Positions 32,421 to 44,030 of a stretch of DNA of 64,000 nucleotides are shown here, piece by piece (positions within the stretch are counted from its first letter, which is position 1; each line of letters begins with the position of its first letter). The notes under the pieces are model-generated. The model was not told the origin of the DNA, ran no database searches, and saw only the letters and a program-made list of their open reading frames with translations. Origin of the DNA: Ovis canadensis. Lineage: Eukaryota > Chordata > Mammalia > Artiodactyla > Bovidae. Location: the NCBI RefSeq assembly GCF_042477335.2, contig NC_091249.1, positions 50,824,001 through 50,888,000 of the forward strand. The letters are read 5' to 3'. The position numbers and the translations under genes are program-made.

Positions 32421-32755
32421 ACACGGAGGACATTTCAGGGCAGTGAGCACTTTTATCTTTGGGCACTTGTATGTCAGAGGATGAATGCTTGGAAGTGAAA
32501 GGCTAGGTCAAAGGGCAGGTACATTTGGAATTTACATAGCTATTGTCCAATTACCCTCTGAAGAGGTCACACTCCGCCGGTTACTAAGGTGGGACCTGCC
32601 CCTCCCGCCGCAGTAGTCAGAGCCTGTGCCCCTTTATCCGCCTTTTCTACCTTCGCAATCTGATAGAGGAGAACCATCTCCTCTCATGGTTTTCCTTCGA
32701 GTTACCCTAATGACAGAGGCTGAATGTCTTTTCACACAAATCAGTACAATCTGGT

Positions 32756-32966
32756 GTACAATAGTTTCAGTTGTGTCCGACTCTTCGAGACCCATGGGCT
32801 GCAGCCTTCCAGGCTCCTCTGTCTGTGGGATTCTCCAGGCAAGGCCAGTGGAGGGGGCGTTGCCATGCCCTTCTCCAGGGGATCTTCCCCGGCCAGGGAT
32901 CAAACCTGCGTCTGCTATGTCTCCTGCATTGGCGGGTTCTTTACCACTGATGCCATCGGGGAGCCC
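32756..32966 (-). repeat. Bov-tA SINE
   Basis: Reverse-oriented Bov-tA from 'ttcagttgtgtccgactctt' to 'ccactgatgccatcggggag'. About 32430-32740 upstream reads like a diverged old L1 in minus orientation. Confidence 0.85.
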
Positions 32967-33904
32967 AGATTCTGGTAGAGTCAGAATTACACAGAGTGAG
33001 GTCCAGAGGGGCCAGGAGCCAAGAGGCTGGAGTGGTTTCTTAGTCAGCGGTGAGGGTAGAGGTGGTCCAGGAGCATTGCCAGGGTCGTGTGAGCTGGCCC
33101 CTGGGCTATGGGGCAGACATAGGGAGGGCATTCTTGGTAGAGGGGAGGGTCCGAGCACAGGCTCTAAAGAATGGGAGGCCAAGCCCGAGGAGCCCCTCTC
33201 CTCATCAGTGTCACCTCTACCCACCGAGGCCCGAATCTCCAGCCAGGCTGTTTCCTCTGCTCCCACACACAGCTTGAGCTAAGCCTTGGTTCCCAGGGTC
33301 TCTGCCCAAGCATCTCCCAGGGTCCTTAGAGGGGAACCCCTGCCCAAGACCTTAGTAGGTAGCCTCCCTTGCCGCTCTCTGCCCCTGCCTTCTCTGCCCC
33401 TCCCACCCATCCCCGCCACCAGCCAAGTGAGCGTACATCCTCATTAACACGGTTCAGTGGCTAGCACTGGTAATTGATCTCCCACCAGCCCAGTATGGAC
33501 AGCGGCTAATGGGGATGAATGGCGCCGGAGGTGCCTCTGAGGGATGCTCACCAGGAGGCCCTGGCAGGGCGGAGAGGTGGGCAGGAGATGGAGATGCACT
33601 GAGGAGGCCTTCGAGTCAGCTGGGCAGTCTACAGCTGCCTCTGCCCACTCCTCTGGGCGGCCATCCCGCCCTCAACCTGACCCTGGGTCTGGAGGAGCAC
33701 ACTGGTGAGCAGAGGGGCTCTGGATTCAGCTGCCTGCTGGTGTGGAGGCAGAGGCCAGTCTCCGAGGAGGGACTGGAGTTCTGGGATGGCATCCCAGGAA
33801 GGATATGAATGCTGGGGCCCAAGTAAGGCAGGTCCCCAATTAGTCTTGTGTGGAGGAAGGACCAAGACACCCCAAAGCCAAATCGGCCAGCCACGGATTC
33901 CATT
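32967..33904. other. unique gene-free tract with a possible conserved block
   Basis: It is non-repetitive as far as I can see. The short stretch at about 33425-33530 has AT-rich, homeobox-like words (CATTAACA, GGTAATTGATC) in a GC-rich setting and may be a conserved element. Confidence 0.3.
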
Positions 33905-34330
33905 GCCCAGTCAGTCAACAAGTATTTATTAAGTGGTTATCATGTGCCAGGCACTGAGTAGTTGCTAGGTGACCCAAATAGTCAAGATCTTCTTTATGGT
34001 CAGGGGGATGAACAGTGACTAGGAAAATACATACTTAATATGGTAATAAATGGTGATAAATGCTCAGATGAAAAGAAACGGGGTTACGTGATCGGAATGC
34101 CTGAATGGAGTGCTGCTTTAGGAAGAGACTGGGGGAGGTAACATGTGAGTTGAAACCTGAGTGGTGACAAGGAAAGAGCACTCTGGGAGAGGAAATGTGC
34201 AGAGCAAAGGTCCTGAGGCCGACAGGAGCTTTGGGTGTTGGAGAAAGAAGAAGGGACCAGTGTGGCTAGAGCATGGCCCATGAGGAGGAGATGAGCTGAG
34301 AAGTTGGTGGCAATAAGGTAAGGATGATCA
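33905..34330 (+). repeat. L2-like LINE remnant
   Basis: It begins 'gtcagtcaacaagtatttat' and 'tcatgtgccaggcactgagt', and continues in register through 'gtgcagagcaaaggtcctga'. Confidence 0.65.
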
Positions 34331-34698
34331 TGGTCAAGGCCAAAAGCCCAGTTGCCAGGCTTGTGGGGTCGTGGTGGATGGGTCCCTGTTCCAGGTGGTG
34401 TTAGCCACATGCAAAGTCGGAGAGAAAGGTCTGACCTGGGTCAGCTGGGCCAGTCAGGCTTGGAAAGATCCCTGTCACTCTCTGGTCATATGCCTACCGA
34501 TTAGGGAGGGGCAGACTTTCAGGGGTGTCAGGCCGACCTCAACCTGACTGAGAGGAGACACAGAGGCCTTGCTGGTCATTCTGGGGGAAGGTATCCAGTC
34601 TCTGCTCTGTGTACTGCGCAATGACATCGTGTGTCACCTAGCTTCTGGTTGACCTGAGATGCATTTCAAGTGCCCTCCCAGCAACTGACAAATATATC

Positions 34699-34908
34699 GG
34701 GGCTTCCCCAGTGGTCCAGTGGCTAAGACTCTTTGCTCCCAGTGTGGGGGAACTAGGTTTGATCCCTGGGCAGGGAATCCCACATGCCGCAGCTGAGAGT
34801 TTGCACGCCACAGCTAAAGGATCCCTCACGTTGCAACAAAGATCAAAGATCTTGAATGCCACAACTAAGACTCAGCACAGCCAAATAAATAAATATTTTA
34901 AAAAGAAC
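34699..34908 (+). repeat. CHR-type SINE with target-site duplication
   Basis: The head 'ggggcttccccagtggtcca' is followed by an A/T-rich tail. It is flanked by CAAATATAT at 34689-34697 and 34909-34917. Confidence 0.85.
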
Positions 34909-34917
34909 CAAATATAT

Positions 34918-35449
34918 TAACGAACATAAACATTGAAGGGCAAAGCTTAATACAACTCCCAGAAGGAGGTTGGAGTGAGCCTGGCAGGCAAGCAGGAGCA
35001 CTCTAGAATTCTTACACAGTTTTAGACATAAAACCCATGTATGTTTTTTATGGGCAGTTTAAGTAATTTTCTTGGATAATCTCAACCGTTCTTTTGATTT
35101 TTGCCATATGGGCAGACTTCACTGTAGAATGCCCAAGTTACTGTTGCTGTGAGGCTGAGGCATGTCCTGATCCCACAGGGGCAGATATTTGCAAACCAGG
35201 GGAGAGACTCTCATTTGAAAGAACCACTCAGCCTAGAAGCCATTCTCTGAAGGTGTGTTCACACTTGCATAACCTTGCCGAGATTGTCCCCCCAGTGCAC
35301 AGTGTCATTCCCCTCATTGAGGCTGGTGAGTTTGTCACAGCCTTGAAGGACCTACTCAAATGTTTCTTTATCCCCTGCCTCCCCTCTACTAGAGCTCAGT
35401 GCAGTATGCCTTTTGAATTACAGATTCTAGAAACTATGATATAGAAAAA
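34918..35449. other. gene-free tract with a 116-codon frame, not accepted as a gene
   Basis: An uninterrupted frame at 35094-35444 has no recognised domain, no splice context and no promoter. I see no repeat family here either. Confidence 0.3.
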
Positions 35450-35690
35450 GCATCTGATAAATTTAAACACTGATTTATCAGTTTTAAAAATCACAACTTC
35501 TTAGCAACTAGAAATAAGAGGGAATTTCTTTAACTTGTTAAAGAGCATCTACCAGTTATACTTAATGTTGAAACAATAGTAGCAGGAATCTGACAAGGAT
35601 ACCAAGTATTGACATTGTAGTGGAGAACTATCCAATGCAATAACACAAGAAAATCAATAAGTGTAAAGATTAGAAAAAGACGGAACAAGG
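35450..35690 (+). repeat. old L1 ORF2 scrap
   Basis: 'gaaaaagcatctgataaatt' and 'gttaaagagcatctaccagt' correspond to a conserved region of L1 ORF2 in plus orientation. It is decayed. Confidence 0.6.
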
Positions 35691-35865
35691 GCAGAGACCA
35701 TCTCATTCATCTTGCTTCCAATTAAACAGATACTTAATACATGTTTGTCAAACTAAAGAAAACTCCGTATGTCCTCAAATAAATTTCTTGAAGGAGGTGG
35801 AGGCAAAACTGATCTGCTAATAGCAAGAGTCTGAGAAAATTCACTGATGCTCAAGAAGTTCCATC

Positions 35866-36000
35866 ACTATGTGTGTGTCAGTCACTCAGCCATATCCGAC
35901 TCTTTGTGACCCCATGGACTGTAGCCTATCAGGCTCCTCTGTCCTTGGGATTCTCCAGGCAAGAATACTGGAGTGGGTTGCCATTTTCTTCTCCAGGGTC
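35866..36000 (-). repeat. truncated Bov-tA SINE
   Basis: Only the BovB-derived part remains ('cagtcactcagccatatccg' to 'cttctccagg'); the tRNA head is missing. Confidence 0.85.
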
Positions 36001-36825
36001 CATCATCATGGTCCTGCCAAAAAGAAAGTAGTATGGTATTTCCCTGAGATCAAAACCGAGTGAGCGAGCTCTTAGTGTGCCAGGAAGAGATTTCAAAAAT
36101 GATTCATGTTGACCTCAAAACAGGGGCAAGATACTTGAGTCAGTGGAATCTCAGTAGCAAGAGGAGTAAATGGCACCTGGATTCTGCATTTAAGGCGAAC
36201 AGCTGGGAAGTAAAGTCAGACTGTATCTTCTAGCCTGTGAAAACTGGGGATTAGAGGCATAGGCCCCAGGAAATCTTTCTGCTGTTTCTTGAGACACATA
36301 GTCAGAATACTCCACTGTTTTCTGTGGGGCTCTAGAATGCTGATTTTAATTCCCATGTCCCATTCATTCCCTGCCAGGCTCAGTTCTTGATGTATCTATA
36401 TGTTCAGGAAAGGTAGCTCTGGCTCAAGGCAAATTGGTTGTTGGGTACCTACTGTCTCTGCCTGCTCACCATCTCTTCCCCCATATTCTAGGAACAGCAT
36501 CTGAGTTATCTTTTAGAGAGAAATCTCCCCCACCTTTAGTCAACGTTCTTTAAGGGGAATAGGAACAGGACCCAGGCCCCTTGGCTGTGGAGGGTTGGGC
36601 AAAGGACACCTGCTCCTGGGTGTTTTATAACAGAGAAGCTCCCTCTCTTCAGCATTCTGGGGCTTCTGGTGACCACCTTCCTGCCAATGGTCCCAGAGTG
36701 AAGCTCACACAGAGGAGTAAAGTCAGGAGAGCCTGGTGACCATACTTGAACCCTAGATCTGGTCGTGTCTAATGGCAGAGCTTTCCTGCTCTTCCCAATG
36801 ACATGAGCAAATAACATCTCTTTTT
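36001..36825. other. gene-free tract
   Basis: Mixed-composition DNA. No gene or clear repeat is recognised. Confidence 0.35.
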
Positions 36826-36829
36826 CCCC

Positions 36830-37612
36830 CAGTCTTTAAAACAGTTTTATTGTGGTAATATTGACATACAATTAAGTACATATTTAAAGTGTGCAATGTG
36901 ACCAATTTTAACAGGTATACACTCATGAAATCACCATCATGACCAATAAATGAACACCCCAAATCATCATCCCTAAAGCTTTCTCGTGATTATTTGGGAT
37001 TCTTTTCTTCTGTCCCTCTTCTCTTTACCCCTATTGATCTATTTTCCTCATAGATTTTACATATTCTAAAACTTCATATAAATAAAATCACTATGTACTT
37101 TTTTGGTATGGCTTCTTTCATCTAGAATTAATTGTTTTGAAATTTATCCATGTTGTTGCATGTATCAAAAATTTATTCACTTTATTGCTAAATAATATTT
37201 CATAGTATGGATGTACTATAATTCGCTGTTCATTCACCAGTTTCCAGTTTGTTATTTGAGGGCTACCTCAAATAAAGCTGCTATGAAAATTTGTATATAA
37301 GTCTTTTTATTGAAGTATAGTTGATTTATAATGTTTTAGGTGTACAGCAAAGTGATTCAGTTATATATATGTAGGTATATATGTATATTAATATCTTCTT
37401 TTTTAGATTCTTTGCCATATAGGTTGTTACAAAATATTGGGTATAGCTCCCTGTGCGGTCCTTGTTGCTTATTTACTTTATATATTATATGTATATCTGT
37501 TAAACCCAAATTCATCATCCACCCCCTCCTCCTTCTCCTCTTTGGTAACTGAAGCTTGTTTTCTACGTCCCACTCACCACGCCCCGCCCCCGCCTGCCTT
37601 TTTTTTTTTTCT
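36830..37612 (-). repeat. two L1 3' fragments in minus orientation
   Basis: An old L1M piece ('attgacatacaattaagtac' to 'aaataaagctgctatgaaaa', 36830-37290) is followed directly by a ruminant L1 3' end ('ttattgaagtatagttgatt', 37300-37612). Confidence 0.7.
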
Positions 37613-38130
37613 AAGCTGATTTGAGTTGAGTTTCTGTCTACCTGCAACCAAAAAGGTTCTGATAGACCCAGTGGAAATGACAGTGTCTGAGCTGGAGAAG
37701 CTGAAGTTCTGAGTCATACATGCTCTCTCTCATACAGGGGCAAGGCTGGGAGGGCAGTGCAGACAGCTTCCAAATGGAGCCTGAGTCAGCACTCCCTGCC
37801 TCTTTCTTTATTCTGTGCTGACTCTTTCAAGGGGGCTGGCCCCTGAGATCCCAAGAGGAATGGAAAAACAATCCGATATCCCTTTTCTAAGTCATTTTTG
37901 TAAACTCAACTTCCTGAAGGTATAATTTACAAACAATAGAATGTACCCATTTTTAGTGTATATTTCAATGAGTTTTACAAATGTATTTCCCTGTGTAACC
38001 TCCACCACGATCAAGATAAAGAACATTGCCATCACCCACAAGGTGCCCCATGGTCCTTCCTGGCTAGTCTCTGCTCACACCCTCCCCCACCTCCACCCCA
38101 ATCACTGCCTTGCAGCTTAGATTTTTTCTT
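37613..38130 (-). repeat. unique stretch, then an old L1M 3' piece
   Basis: 37620-37900 is unassigned. 37900-38105 reads as a minus-orientation L1M 3' end ('agtgtatatttcaatgagtt'). Confidence 0.5.
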
Positions 38131-38133
38131 ATA

Positions 38134-39000
38134 CAGTCAGTCCTCAGTATTTGCAGATCCCATGTTTAAGAACTCACCTATTTGCTAAAATTTATTTGTA
38201 ACCTTGAAATCAACTCTCACAGTGCTTGTGTGGTCATTTGTGGACACATTAAGAGCAGTAAAAAATTTAATTCATCTGATTTACGTCCCTAGCTGAGACT
38301 GAACAAGGCAAGGCTCTTCTTTTTGCTTCAGTTCCTATTGTAAACAAGTTTTCTCTTTGCAGTCTTTTTAGTGCTGCATTTTTTGCATTTAATTTTTTTT
38401 TTTTTGGTTGTTGGTGGTTTTGCTGTATAAAATGAACCTGAAGTGTAGGGCTTCCCTGGTGGTTCAGGTGGTAAAGAAGCTACCTGCAATGTAGGAGACC
38501 TGGGTTCGACCCCTGGGTCAGGAAGATTCCCCTGGAGAAGAACTGGCAACCCACTCCAATATTCTTGCCTGGAGAATCCCACGGACAGAGGAGACTGGCA
38601 GGCTACAGTCCATGGGGTCACAAAGAGTCAGACACGACTAGGCTATTAACACACACAAAATGTGGTGCCGAAGTGCTGTCTAACATTCCTCAGTACGAGA
38701 AGGCTGTGAAGTGCCCAGCACAGAGAATACGCGAGTTAGAAAAGCTTTGCTCAGACAGGAGTTAGCGCCGCTGGCTGTGAGTTCAATGTTAATGACTCAA
38801 CTATATATATATTAAAGTGTCTTTCTCTAAACAGAAACACACACACAACAAAGTTCTGTATTGATTGGCTGACACAGATGTGACCAAAGGCTTGCTAGAA
38901 CCTAACCCTGTGTATATTCCCTCAGGAGCGATGGTTCAGAGTCACAAATTCAGTGTCTACAGTGACTTTATAGAAGTATGATCCTCTGTGTATGAGATCA
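38134..39000. mobile_element. TcMar-Tigger DNA transposon remnant split by Bov-tA
   Basis: The left terminus 'cagtcagtcctcagtatttg' follows a TA dinucleotide. After the SINE at 38449-38642 the text continues with 'gagttcaatgttaatgactc' and 'acagaaacacacacacaaca', which encode the decayed helix-turn-helix start of a Tigger-type transposase. Stops interrupt the frame. Confidence 0.65.
38449..38642 (+). repeat. Bov-tA SINE
   Basis: It starts 'ggcttccctggtggttcagg' and ends '...cagacacgactaggctatta'. It is inserted in the Tigger remnant. Confidence 0.9.
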
Positions 39001-39039
39001 CAGGGTAGCCGCCTGCCTTCAGAGTCTGGCTCTGCCTCT

Positions 39040-39390
39040 TAACATAATACTCCTGAGATGCATCAGTGTTGCCATGCCCATATGACGCTGGTCCCTTTTA
39101 CTGCTGAGTAGTATTCCATCCTGCAGACACTTTCACTAGTCAGTTGATGGAGCATCTGAATTATGTCCAGTTTTTGGCAACTATGAATAAATCTGCTATG
39201 AACTTTCATGTACAAGTGTTTGTGTGGACTTGTGTTTTTACTTGCATTCCAAGTATTTTCATAGCAGCACATAAACTTCATATTTGTCTAATCCTGACAA
39301 TAATCCTGAGAAGCAGCCTCCTTTTATACATGAGGAGATGGAAGCTCAGATCTCAGTGGCCTGCCATGGGTCACACAGCTCACCTCTCCT
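39040..39390. repeat. old L1 (minus) and MIR
   Basis: 39040-39260 reads as the reverse of L1 ('gctgagtagtattccatcct'). 39285-39385 is a MIR ('catgaggagatggaagctca'). Confidence 0.55.
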
Positions 39391-41404
39391 GCCCTCATCC
39401 ACGCTGCCTCATCCCTGGTGGAGCCTGGAGGGTCCTTAGTCAGGGTTGGCCCTGTGCTGGGGTGGGAAGGATCTGGGCTCCGTCACTGTCTTTCCACAGG
39501 TCTTGGGTTCCTTGGTACAGAACGTACAGTGTCAGTCCCCTCCAAGGAGCCCTCGATCTCCAAGTCTGTGCCCTTAACCCTGTGGGGATTCTGGACAACT
39601 GGGTGGGTCCCAAAATAGCCCTTGGGAGGCTAAGCCAGGCAGAAACCAGAAATTGAGTCTGGGTAGCCTGGCTTATGGGCTGTGGGACTTAGGTTGCCTG
39701 AGTTCACTCCTCTTGTTGGGGAGTAACAGCTCTCTTTTCCTCTTCGGGCTTCTCCTTCAACACAAGCAGCCCAGTGGGGCCTGTCCATCAGAGCCTTACC
39801 TTGGCCATAGGAGGGTCATCTTCCTGTCTCTGCCAGGGCTTTGAAACCCGAGCAAAGGGAGGCCTGACTCAGGGACTGAGAGGTGGCCTGAGCGGGCTCC
39901 GCACTGCTGTGGCTTCAGGAAGCTTTCTGGCAACCTCCCAGGGCAACCCTGGAGCTTCCTGATGCTTGCAATCAGTTAGCCCTGCATACCACGCTTGTTC
40001 TCCCCACCCTCCTCTGCTTTGTGGGCCCATGGCCTCATTGCGGGCTTGAATTCCCCTTGGCTTGAGGAAACCCAGGAGAGGGAGTATCTGGTATTTGGGA
40101 GCAACCAGAAGAGGGAGGGGTCCCAGGCTTGGGGAGAAAAGACACAAACTTGGGTCTTAACTTGTCACTCTCCCTCTGGGCCCACATTGTGCTTATCTCT
40201 GCAAAGGGCATCCCTACAATCAGTTCATTCTTGGTCATTGATATGGGCAGGTGCTGTCCATGGTGCTGGGGAGACAAGGTGAGGAGACAACTCAGAACCC
40301 TGCCCTAAGAGGGGACAGACAATGAGATGTCACATTTGGGAGAGGTGATGGACTAAGTCCCAGTGCCCTGGAGGTCACCTTGGGGCATTGTCCAGACCTC
40401 TGTGAATCTGTGGACCAGAAACTGACCTTGGCAAGGGGATTTGGAAGGAAAGGACAGGAGTCAGAGCAGCACCCGGGGTCTCAGGACTCAAGTACAGGCT
40501 CAGGGGGAGGCTATCAGAATGAAAAGTTCTGCTGAAGAGTCAGCATCACAGCGAGGGGCCTGCCGAGCCTCTTGGGCTTGTACCCACCAGGGTCCAAGTT
40601 CTCATGATTGACAGCCACCAGGACTGCCTGTGGTGGAGAAGGATCCTCATGTGCTGCTCCCAAGAAGTGCAGGAAACACAGGGAAGGCAAAAGCCCCCAG
40701 TGTCCCTGGTTGTCAGGCAAGGACTCACAGGAGGCCCCACAAGTATCCAGGGAAACTGAGCCATCAGCACATAAGGCTTTGGTGTGTCTGGGCTCAGAAG
40801 GGAAGGCAGACTCTGGGGCAGGGCTTCCCATTTGAACCCGGCAGGGCTCCATGCATGTTGGGTAAATGCAGGTGGAATGAATGAAACTCTGTGCACGTGT
40901 CTAGGTCAAGAGGGCACTGCAAAGCCAGTCCCATGTGGCCCTGCCATCAGGATTGAGCCCAGCAGTGGTGACAGATGTCCCCCAGACTAGAGACAGAACA
41001 AGACATCGTCACTGAGGCATGTGGCAAGCGCCGCAGGACTGCTCGGGACCAGTGCTCAGACTAGACAGGAGGTCAGGACCTCTCCCAGGAGGTCTGGGTG
41101 GGAAGGCTGAGAGGGCGGTGAAAGGCTGTGGCAGCGAGGTAGCCCGTGCCCTGGGGGACCCTACTGTTTTATTCTGGGGCTAGTTCTGCCCTCTGGCCTT
41201 CGAAGGGAGCTGGGGGCTGGGGGAGTAAGCTGCTGGGGGAGGTGGGGGCAGGGCGGGGGAAGCAGGAGGGGCTGGGAGTAGGGGAAACCCCGGGTCAGGG
41301 GCGAGGGGAGGGGATGGGGGCTGCAGTCCCCCGCTGGTTGCAGAGGACACCCCAAGGTTACCTTGGCCTGTGGCTCCGTGGCTCGAGCTGCTGCCAGCGA
41401 TGAC
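39391..41404. other. 2-kb non-repetitive gene-free tract
   Basis: No interspersed repeat is recognised. Frames of up to 116 codons occur on both strands with no domain or splice structure. The last 200 bases (about 41205-41330) are very G-rich on the plus strand, with many G runs of four or more. Confidence 0.4.
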
Positions 41405-41720
41405 AACAGCGAACCAGCAGCCTCTCCGAGTTTTATTATCATTCAAATGAGGACGTGGAGAGGTATTTCATTTGATTGGTAGAATAATAGGAGCCATTTA
41501 TCTACCTTCTCTCAACCTTTCATATCTGTTTCACTATTTTATGGGATCGCATACATCATGGTAAAGGCAAAAATGTATTTTTTTCCCTTTGACTTGGGGC
41601 TGAGTGAGGGGGGGCGGCCGCAGTGGGGATGGGAAGGCGGCTCTCGAGTGGCTGGCAGGAGCTGAAGGAAATGAAATCGAAAAAGACTATTATTGGTGAC
41701 AGACAGTTACATCTGAAAGG
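41405..41720. promoter_or_regulatory. candidate conserved non-coding element
   Basis: An abrupt switch from G-rich DNA to AT-rich but complex, non-repeat sequence. It includes 'attatcattcaaatgagg', 'catttgattggtagaata' and 'catcatggtaaaggcaaaaa', with several ATTA, CAAAT and GATTG words. This texture is typical of deeply conserved developmental enhancers. No alignment was possible here. Confidence 0.3.
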
Positions 41721-43094
41721 GAATAAGGAACTCCCCAGTGCAGGCGGTGTGGATGAGGAGTTTTAAATGGAAGATCTAACAGCCTTCAGCCCTGGGTCCA
41801 GTGAGAAGGGTGAGGATACAGGAAAGCCCAAGGGGCGCGGGTGGGTGGGGAGCCAGGAGCGAGTCTGGCCCAGGGGGGCATGTGGCCCAGCTGTTGGAAT
41901 TCTTTGTCTCTCTTCAGATATGATAAATTACATGTGTCATACAAGGATCTATTCTCCTTTTGAAAAAAATTAGAACATCCCTGGTAAAATCCCCTGTGGC
42001 CACCAGTCCCAGTCCCGCCCCTTTCTCCCCTTCCCCAGAGGCAACTACGAAGGATTTTTCTCCTCTTGATTTTACAAATATACCAAGATGCCTTAAAAGA
42101 GGTAGCAGTCCTCTGTGGATTTTTTTTCCCCTTTCTTAAGTGGTATCATACTGCATAAGCAGCTTCTTGTGTTTTGCACTCAATATGTTTTCAAGCTCCG
42201 TGTGAGTAGACCCACGTGGGTCTGGATCCTTCCTGGACTGGCAGGTGGTTCTCCTTTCCATGACTAGCCTGCCTTTGAGCCCTGCAGCGTCCCCTTGACG
42301 AACACTTGGGCGGTTTCCAGAGTTTCACAATTATGAAACCACGCTGCCAGGCTCTTGGCACCTGGGCCAGCTTGCTGAGGCAGGTGAGCAGAGAACTCAC
42401 TGGTGGGGGAGGCCCATGCAGATGGAGGAGACGCCGATGGATCGCTGCCCAAAGGGTCCCCACTGCGGGCCCCAGCCAACTGCCCCCAGCAGCCCCCACT
42501 ACTGGCAGTCACCTCCCCTGTGAGTGAAAGTGCACAAAGGGTCACGTCCTGGGCTGGAGGTGGGTGGCAGAGAGGGGAGGAGCAAAGAGCTGGGTGGACA
42601 GGGCATCAGGGTGGAAGTGGGGAGGCTGACCCCAGAGCTCCAGGCGTGACCCCACAAGATGGGAGGGGGAGTCCAAGAAGGCAAGCAAAGGGCCATCAGG
42701 CATGATCCTGGACAAGATGGTAGGGCCACAGGCAAGGGCTGGAGGGTGCGTAAGGGTGGGAATCAGAGAGTGCTGTTTGGCCACCAGGGCCAAACAAGAC
42801 AGCTAAAGCAAAGCTGGAGTCTGTAGATGGTACCAACACAGGGTTGGGGGGTGCAGCACAGACATAGAGGGGGTCCTCCAGAGGCCCTGGCTCCCCTGCA
42901 TGGACATGAGGGTCCAAGGGAGTGTAGGAGACTTAACTCAGGTCCCATGCATGGGACAGCATTTGGGGTCCCACACTCAGGGATGTGGGAGGGGCAGTTA
43001 GAGTAATGGGGGAGATGGTCCCATGAAGACTAGGCTCTTTATCCTGGGAGAAAGACACAGATTCCAGATTGCAAAGATCACAAGAAAGAGTTTC
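41721..43094. other. gene-free tract
   Basis: Mostly GC-moderate unique DNA, with a possible old LINE scrap near 41980-42300. No gene was found. Confidence 0.35.
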
Positions 43095-44030
43095 TTAAAA
43101 AAACAACAACCACAAAAAACACCTTCATTGACATTTAATTCACATATCATATACTTTACCCATTGAAAAGTAAACCATTCCATGGCTTTTAGTATATTCA
43201 CAGATACATGCAACTATCATCACAGTCAATTTTCATCATCTCCAAAAGCTGTTAGCTGTTGTTCAGTCACTCAGTCGTGTCTGACTCTGCAACCCCATGG
43301 ACTGCAGCCTGCCAGGCTTCCCTGTCCTTCACCATCTCCAGAGCTTGCTCAAACTCATGTCCATTGGGTCAGTGATGTCATCCAACCATCTTGTCCTCTG
43401 TCATCCCCTTCTCCTCCTGCCTTCAATCTTTCCCAGCATCAGGGTCTTTTCCAATGAGTCGGCTCTTCTCATCAGGTGACCAAAGTATTGGAGCTTCAGC
43501 TTCAGCATCCGTCCTTCCAATGAATATTCAGGACTGATTTCCTTTAGGATGGACTTGTTTGATCGCCTTGCAGTCCAAGGGACTCTCAAGAGTCTTCTCC
43601 AACACCACAGTTTAAAACCATCTTTTCTTTGGTGCTCAGCCTTCTTTATGGTCCAACTCTCACATCCATACATGCAAAAGCCATAGCTTTGATTGTCAGC
43701 AAAATAATGACTCTGCTTTTTAATATGCTGTCTAGGCATTAGCTATTAGCTTTTAGCTATTATCCCCCTGTCCCCCCAACCCTAGGCAACATCTAATCTA
43801 CTATCCATCTCTATAGATCTTCCTATTCTGGACATTTCACATGAATGGAATCATACACTATGTGGCCTTTTGTGTCTGACTTAATTCACTTAGCATAATG
43901 GCTCATCTATGGGATAACATGTGTCAGAACTTCATTCTTTTTATGGCTGATTAATATTTAATCACATAGATAGAGCATATTTGGTTTATCCATTTATCAG
44001 TTGATGGACACTGGACATTCAGAGTAATGT
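43095..44030 (-). repeat. old L1 3' end in minus orientation, split by BovB
   Basis: Pieces before 43250 ('attgacatttaattcacata') and after 43740 ('attcacttagcataatggct') belong to one reversed L1. A BovB copy separates them. Confidence 0.7.
43255..43738 (-). repeat. BovB LINE 3' fragment
   Basis: In reverse orientation it runs from 'gttgttcagtcactcagtcg' to 'gctttttaatatgctgtcta'. Its complement carries the same C-terminal region as the copy at 9.0-9.4 kb. It is 5'-truncated and not functional. Confidence 0.88.

Noticed and set aside
32626-33282. 218- and 210-codon frames on opposite strands
   Set aside because: Both read through a Bov-tA and unique DNA. Mutual overlap and the SINE content argue against coding.
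35094-35444. 116-codon frame in a quiet stretch
   Set aside because: No homologue is recalled and there is no promoter, splice or poly(A) context. A protein search would be decisive; a hit in another mammal with preserved frame would revive it.
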